This document shows positions 60,618 through 64,000 of a DNA stretch of 64,000 bases, one piece after another (the stretch's first letter is position 1; every line of letters starts with the position of its first letter). A program made the translations under genes and the position numbers. Source of the stretch: Lentibacillus siamensis (GTDB lineage Bacteria; Bacillota; Bacilli; Bacillales; Amphibacillaceae). The DNA lies in NCBI RefSeq assembly GCF_039522605.1, contig NZ_BAAADS010000003.1:62001-126000 (forward strand). The letters are read 5' to 3'. The notes beneath the pieces were generated by a model. That model had not been told where the DNA came from. It did no database searches and saw nothing but the letters and a program-made list of their open reading frames with translations.

Positions 60618-61391
60618 ATGAGTTGGTTGGAAATAATTGCATGGATTGCAATTATCATTGGGATACTGCAGACAGTATTCATTGCAATTGATGTGAAGAG
60701 GCATCCGCAAAAGATGATGCCGATTATGAATATTGTTTGGCCGCTCACAGGCCTTTATTTTCCTGTTGTGGGTATATGGGCGTACTACAGTCTGGGGAGG
60801 AATAATGGAAATGATCACTCTGAACACATGGATCACATGAGCCACCAAGAACGTCATGAGCATATGGAAAATCATGATCACCATCATGAACACTTGGATC
60901 ATCACAGCGACCATGATCACATGCACCATCATAATCATGGCAACAAACCGTTTTGGCAAAGTGTTTTTGTGTCTACAACGCATTGCAGCAGCGGGTGTTC
61001 ACTCGGTGATATGATTGGTGTTCCAATTATAGCAATGACCGGTCTAACGATTGCCGGAAGTACATTATTCGCAAGTTATGCAGTTGAATTTATTCTTGCT
61101 TATATTTTCGGAATTGCTTTTCAATACTATGGTATGGGATTTAAAAAGCAGAGCGAACCAGGAAAGGCAATTAAAAATGCGATCAAAGCAGATACATTGT
61201 CCTTAATTGCTTTTGAGATTGGCATGTTTGGCTGGATGGCACTTGTTCACTATGCGTTTTTTACACAAATGCCTGAACCAACATCAGCAGTGTTCTGGTT
61301 TATGATGCAAATTGCCATGATGCTCGGATTCCTGACAAGTTATCCAGCCAATTGGTTATTGGTCAAAAAAGGCGTCAAACATGCGATGTAG
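60618..61391 (+). CDS. His-rich DUF4396 membrane protein, probably metal-related
   Basis: A 257-residue protein. Two N-terminal membrane helices (about 3-25 and 37-60) precede a very His-rich loop (about 70-110, roughly 19 His with Asp, Glu and Met), then the DUF4396 domain (about 112-257) with 'STTHCSSGCSLGDMIG' and four more helices. The Cys and His residues suggest metal binding, and two CsoR-like operators upstream point to copper or a similar signal. No enzyme activity is known for the family. The start follows GGAAAGGTG. A ydhK remnant, from a family often near copper genes, follows directly. Confidence 0.82.
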   Translation: MSWLEIIAWIAIIIGILQTVFIAIDVKRHPQKMMPIMNIVWPLTGLYFPVVGIWAYYSLGRNNGNDHSEHMDHMSHQERHEHMENHDHHHEHLDHHSDHDHMHHHNHGNKPFWQSVFVSTTHCSSGCSLGDMIGVPIIAMTGLTIAGSTLFASYAVEFILAYIFGIAFQYYGMGFKKQSEPGKAIKNAIKADTLSLIAFEIGMFGWMALVHYAFFTQMPEPTSAVFWFMMQIAMMLGFLTSYPANWLLVKKGVKHAM

Positions 61392-61394
61392 AGG

Positions 61395-61590
61395 CAAGTT
61401 TTTGCAAGCGAAAATACGCTGGAACCAGGAACAAAAGTCACACTAACGGCTTCCCATGTGAAAGGAATGAAAGGAATGAAAGGAGCCGAAGCAACGAGTG
61501 AACCGTCGAAAATAGCGATCGTTTATATGGACTGGGAAGGAAGTGATGAACTATAAGTGGGTCACTGAAAATGAAATATCTGAAACATAA
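61395..61590 (+). pseudogene. ydhK: Frameshifted C-terminal remnant of a YdhK-family (DUF1541) protein
   Basis: One frame reads 'NTLEPGTKVTLTASHVKGMK' then 'GAEATSEPSKIAIVYMDWEG' and stops at a TAA near 61555; the adjacent frame continues 'NYKWVTENEISET' to the TAA at 61588-61590. Together they match the last 60 residues of B. subtilis YdhK ('KTLQPGDQVILEASHMKGMK' ... 'NHKWVTEDELSAK'). The N-terminal lipoprotein half and first DUF1541 repeat are absent, and GMKG is duplicated. This is a clear gene fossil next to the DUF4396 gene. Confidence 0.85.
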
Positions 61591-61599
61591 TCTGTAAAC

Positions 61600-61631
61600 A
61601 ATCAGCCTCAGAAGTTAAGGCTGATTTTTTT
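61600..61631 (+). terminator. Terminator downstream of the ydhK remnant
   Basis: AATCAGCCT and AGGCTGATT form a 9-bp stem followed by a seven-T run. Confidence 0.93.
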
Positions 61632-61721
61632 CGGTTAAACACCTCATAATAATTCACATTTTTTGGAATATTTGTGGTAAAATAGTTTTAAAGAAGAATT
61701 TTTAAAAGGGCGGGGAGTGCA

Positions 61722-61904
61722 TTGCAAAATAAATTACGAAAATCATCAAGGGATCGGGCAATTGCGGGTGTTTGCGGAGGTATAGCTGAGTTTTTCGGCA
61801 TGTCCTCATTTGCAGTCAGACTTATATTCATTTTTCTTCCGGCAAACCTGATTATCTACATCATTCTTGCCAATGCAGTTCCGGACAGTCCGCCGTCATT
61901 GTAG
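61722..61904 (+). CDS. PspC-domain small membrane protein
   Basis: A 60-residue PspC-domain protein: 'LRKSSRDRAIAGVCGGIAEF' is the domain's signature, followed by one membrane helix ('FAVRLIFIFLPANLIIYIIL') and 'ANAVPDSPP'. PspC proteins act in envelope-stress responses. The TTG start at 61722 follows GGGGAG. Monocistronic. Confidence 0.9.
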   Translation: MQNKLRKSSRDRAIAGVCGGIAEFFGMSSFAVRLIFIFLPANLIIYIILANAVPDSPPSL

Positions 61905-61915
61905 TTTATGCGTTT

Positions 61916-62179
61916 ATTTTTTTCCTGTGTAAAACAGGTGAGTACTTTCAAACGCAATACGATGACATGCAACATATATTTATAGGAGAACTGCAAGGCG
62001 GTATACCTGTACAAGATGGCCCGGAAACAGCGGAAGTGAAATGGTCCCCAAATAAACTGCCTTTCTTGATGATTCCGAATAGAAGAAAACAGATAAACGA
62101 TTCCTTGCAAAATGAAAATGCAGTCATCAGGGATTCGATAACCAATTCTCCTTTTAAAATCATTTTTTTAAGAGATTAA
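61916..62179 (+). pseudogene. Possible C-terminal fragment of a Nudix-like hydrolase
   Basis: The frame ending at 62179 reads 'FLCKTGEYFQTQYDDMQHIF', 'IGELQGGIPVQDGPETAEVK' and 'WSPNKLPFLMIPNRRKQIND'. The pattern E-x-x-x-VKW-x-P-x-x-x-LP followed by a basic helix is typical of the end of ADP-ribose-type Nudix proteins. No Nudix box, start codon with a ribosome binding site or upstream half is present. If the 70-residue frame from ATG 61967 is translated, AGGAG precedes it only far downstream. I treat it as a remnant with low confidence. Confidence 0.4.
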
Positions 62180-62228
62180 TAAAAGTGATCGGCAAAAATA
62201 CATAAACAAAAATGAAGGAGATGATAGT

Positions 62229-62519
62229 ATGCCGACGTGTCAAAACTGTGGTGAAGAATGGTCCTGGAAACAAACGGTTAAAACTTTATTCAAACTGAAA
62301 TGCCCGCATTGTGGTGAAAAGCAGTATGAATCTGCCTCGTCAAGAAGGTGGGGCGGCATGTATGCGCTTATTCCATTAATTCTGATATTGCCTGTTAATA
62401 TCTGGGCAGACGTGTCGATTGGTATGGCTATCTTTCTGGCTGTTACTTTTCTCTTAGTTATGTTCTGTTCCTATCCATTTATTTTAAAATTATCCAACGA
62501 AGAGGAACCGTATTGGTAG
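62229..62519 (+). CDS. TIGR04104-type (cxxc_20_cxxc) zinc-ribbon membrane protein
   Basis: A 96-residue protein. The N-terminal zinc ribbon has C4-x-x-C7 and C25-x-x-C28 ('TCQNCGEEW' and 'KCPHCGEKQ'), then two membrane helices ('MYALIPLILILPVNIWADV' and 'GMAIFLAVTFLLVMFCSYPF'). The start follows AAGGAGATGATAGT. Function unknown; a paralogue begins at 63953. Confidence 0.87.
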   Translation: MPTCQNCGEEWSWKQTVKTLFKLKCPHCGEKQYESASSRRWGGMYALIPLILILPVNIWADVSIGMAIFLAVTFLLVMFCSYPFILKLSNEEEPYW

Positions 62520-62549
62520 ATATCATATACTGTAACAGAAGGTGATTTA

Positions 62550-63071
62550 TTGACAGGAACAATGAATAAAGGCTCATTCTTTTTAACCTTAATTGCACTC
62601 GTGCTTTCATTAAACGCTATATATGCTTCCATTTATCAATTATGGTCAGCGGCACCACCCGTATTTATTTTGTTGTTAATCGCTATTATTGCTTTTGTTA
62701 TGGGTATGAAGGGATTAAAAGGCAAACAGAGCAGTCTTGCTAAATGGCGAGGCTGGTTCACGCTAATCATGTCATTTTTGCTTTCAGTCATTCTATTGTT
62801 TTTAACGGCAGTAAATATAATGGTGGAAGAACCGCTAAAAACAGTACACTCTCCGGATGCCGCAATCACTATCGACTTTTTTACGGTAAATGGAGGAGCA
62901 GCTACATCCATTAGTGTTAAAGGAATAGTAAATGGGCCGCTATGGTTCACGAAAAAAATATATAGCGACATTAATATGAACAAGGCTGATGTCAATTGGA
63001 TAAATAATCATACTGTAAAAATTAATAATCATACGTTGAATCTGAATAAAGGGGAAATTTTTTCGGACTAA
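62550..63071 (+). CDS. DUF5412 family membrane protein
   Basis: A 173-residue protein with three N-terminal helices (about 8-30, 33-52 and 68-92) and an outside domain with the family's 'TVHSPDAAITIDFFTVNGGA', 'GPLWFTKKIY', 'ADVNWINNHTVKINNHTLNL' pattern. Function unknown. The TTG start at 62550 follows AAGGTGATTTA. It is 30 bp after the zinc-ribbon gene and may be in the same unit. The 170 bp after it hold a stem TTCCTTTA/TAAAGGAA and a short frame without a start. Confidence 0.8.
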   Translation: MTGTMNKGSFFLTLIALVLSLNAIYASIYQLWSAAPPVFILLLIAIIAFVMGMKGLKGKQSSLAKWRGWFTLIMSFLLSVILLFLTAVNIMVEEPLKTVHSPDAAITIDFFTVNGGAATSISVKGIVNGPLWFTKKIYSDINMNKADVNWINNHTVKINNHTLNLNKGEIFSD

Positions 63072-63242
63072 TATGCTGGGGCCATCTTCCAAAATTCCTT
63101 TACCGCACTGATTAAAGGAAATGTACATGACATATAAGGTAGTAGTGTATGAACAACTGTTGAGTTTGCAAAAAAACATGGTATCAAGCCAAAGGACTAT
63201 CTTGTTTTGGAAAAAATGAAATAATCGAGGAGGGGGGTACCC

Positions 63243-63413
63243 TTGTTGGATAGTTTCATACTGCAGATTGTTTTTGTGTGCGGAATTATTTTCGGTTTAA
63301 TGATGTTCCTGAGCACAATCACCAGGAAATCAAACAAAGATACATATCAGATGATGCTGTCTATAGCCGTAGTTGTGATGTGTGTAACATCGTTTCTGCT
63401 TACAATTGATTAA
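63243..63413 (+). CDS. Small two-helix membrane protein
   Basis: A 56-residue frame from TTG 63243, preceded by GAGGAGGGGGG. Two hydrophobic segments ('FILQIVFVCGIIFGLMMFL' and 'MMLSIAVVVMCVTSFLLTI') flank a polar loop 'STITRKSNKDTYQ'. It was found by reading the sequence; no family recognised. The very strong ribosome binding site supports translation. Confidence 0.6.
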   Translation: MLDSFILQIVFVCGIIFGLMMFLSTITRKSNKDTYQMMLSIAVVVMCVTSFLLTID

Positions 63414-63468
63414 TACTATGTTGCAGGCTTTCATTTATATGAGCACATAAACAGTAGGGGGGATTGAG

Positions 63469-63909
63469 ATGAGGAAGCGGTTATTACCGGTAATAATGCT
63501 CCTCTGTCTTGTCTCAGCTGCTTGCACGAATCAGCCAAGTAATAAAACGGTTGAATTGCGGCCGCCGGAGCCCACGTTCACGGTTGATGGCAAGGAGCTT
63601 TCATATAATATTGGCACGTATTCCTGGAATGATGAAGGGCAGGCGGTAAATGTTGATACCGCAAAACCGCCTCATCTTGTTGAAAATATGGAGAATGAAG
63701 TGGCTTCTAATGCACAACTGGAAATAAGATTTGAAAATGCCCCTTCGCAGATGAAGGGCGGGATATGGAAAGAAAATACTGTAGATATGGTTCCGTTAAA
63801 GCGTCATAAGGTAAGCCTGCCAAAAAAATCAGATGACTTTATCTATGTACTTCAGGCCTCCTGGGAAGAAGGTGACGCAATCTACGTCATTCCATTTAAA
63901 ACAAAATAA
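63469..63909 (+). CDS. Putative lipoprotein, unknown function
   Basis: A 146-residue protein with a lipoprotein signal peptide ('LLCLVSAACT', Cys19) and a small beta-rich domain ('YNIGTYSWNDEGQAVNV', 'YVLQASWEEGDAIYVIPF'). The 'GTYSW' and 'SWEEGDAIYVI' patterns occur in other small Bacillus lipoproteins, which I cannot name with certainty. The start follows GGGGGG. It is in a series of small envelope genes. Confidence 0.78.
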   Translation: MRKRLLPVIMLLCLVSAACTNQPSNKTVELRPPEPTFTVDGKELSYNIGTYSWNDEGQAVNVDTAKPPHLVENMENEVASNAQLEIRFENAPSQMKGGIWKENTVDMVPLKRHKVSLPKKSDDFIYVLQASWEEGDAIYVIPFKTK

Positions 63910-63952
63910 TTCATGCATGCTAATGTCTTTTTGGAAAAGGGAGTGGTTAGGA

Positions 63953-64000
63953 ATGATGCCAATTTGTCAAAATTGCCATCATAAATGGAGCTGGAAACAA
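63953..64000 (+). CDS. Start of a second cxxc_20_cxxc zinc-ribbon protein (partial)
   Basis: The first 16 codons read 'MMPICQNCHHKWSWKQ', matching the N-terminus of the protein at 62229 ('MPTCQNCGEEWSWKQ'). AGGGAG lies nine bases before the first ATG. The gene continues beyond the window. Confidence 0.85.
   Translation, partial: MMPICQNCHHKWSWKQ

Noticed and set aside
63150..63224. Short frame 'EFAKKHGIKPKDYLVLEKMK' before the small membrane-protein gene
   Set aside because: It has an in-frame stop just upstream and no start codon; it may be debris of a lost gene but is too short to assign.

Overview
The window looks like chromosomal DNA of a moderately AT-rich, endospore-forming member of the Bacillaceae, most like the halotolerant Oceanobacillus/Virgibacillus/Lentibacillus group. 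That placement is an inference from recalled gene order and protein similarity. Direct support: a long run of genes in the order known from Bacillus subtilis (yjbC-spx-mecA-coiA-pepF-roxS-yjbH-yjbI-yjbK-yjbM-nadF-yjbO-prpE, then cotO/cotZ, then yjcF-yjcG-yjcH), spore genes (cotO, cotZ, sspO, sda), strong ribosome binding sites, SAM and guanine riboswitches, and a tRNA-Val without encoded CCA. I see no phage, integrase, transposase or CRISPR-cas genes.

Layout. 1-2.5 kb: start of a SAM-riboswitch-controlled MetE-like methyltransferase (minus), then a CzrA-type metal sensor with a CzcD-type zinc exporter. 2.8-4.1 kb: exported DUF4015 glycosidase-like protein. 4.7-18 kb: the Spx/competence/redox neighbourhood, including the sRNA RoxS, the Spx adaptor YjbH, a truncated haemoglobin, a CYTH protein, the (p)ppGpp synthase YjbM, NAD kinase and a pseudouridine synthase. 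18-22.3 kb: guanine-riboswitch xpt-pbuX, prpE and a RodA/FtsW-family gene. 22.4-25.1 kb: mgtE and spore-coat genes. 25.2-32 kb: a DUF421 protein, yjcFGH and a heterodimeric ABC exporter. 32-39 kb: tRNA-Val, several small membrane-protein genes, a DMT permease, a hydroxyacid dehydrogenase, a decayed thermolysin tail, a pterin dehydratase and NiaR. 39.4-41.1 kb: DUF3311 plus SSS symporter. 41.3-48.1 kb: a sialic-acid catabolic operon (nanE-nanA-SSS transporter-flavoprotein-nanK-RpiR regulator) with a cre-like site at its promoter. 48.2-56.5 kb: NERD protein, sbcDC, sda, sspO, an RNase H-like protein, a third DUF421 protein and a DUF4363 lipoprotein. 56.6-60.3 kb: argGHF with an Arg box. 60.5-64 kb: a His-rich DUF4396 membrane protein behind two CsoR-like operators, a frameshifted ydhK remnant and a string of small envelope proteins.

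Two kinds of intergenic repeat run through the window. One is a dispersed mosaic repeat of about 60-430 bp (copies at 4.1, 11.1, 14.1 and 41.1 kb, all in the same orientation) whose copies differ by gain or loss of whole, mostly hairpin-forming modules. The other is a set of seven short arrays with a period near 21 bp, each locus with its own phrase, always between genes. The second class is the least explained signal here. The other item most worth following is the flavoprotein embedded in the sialic-acid operon.
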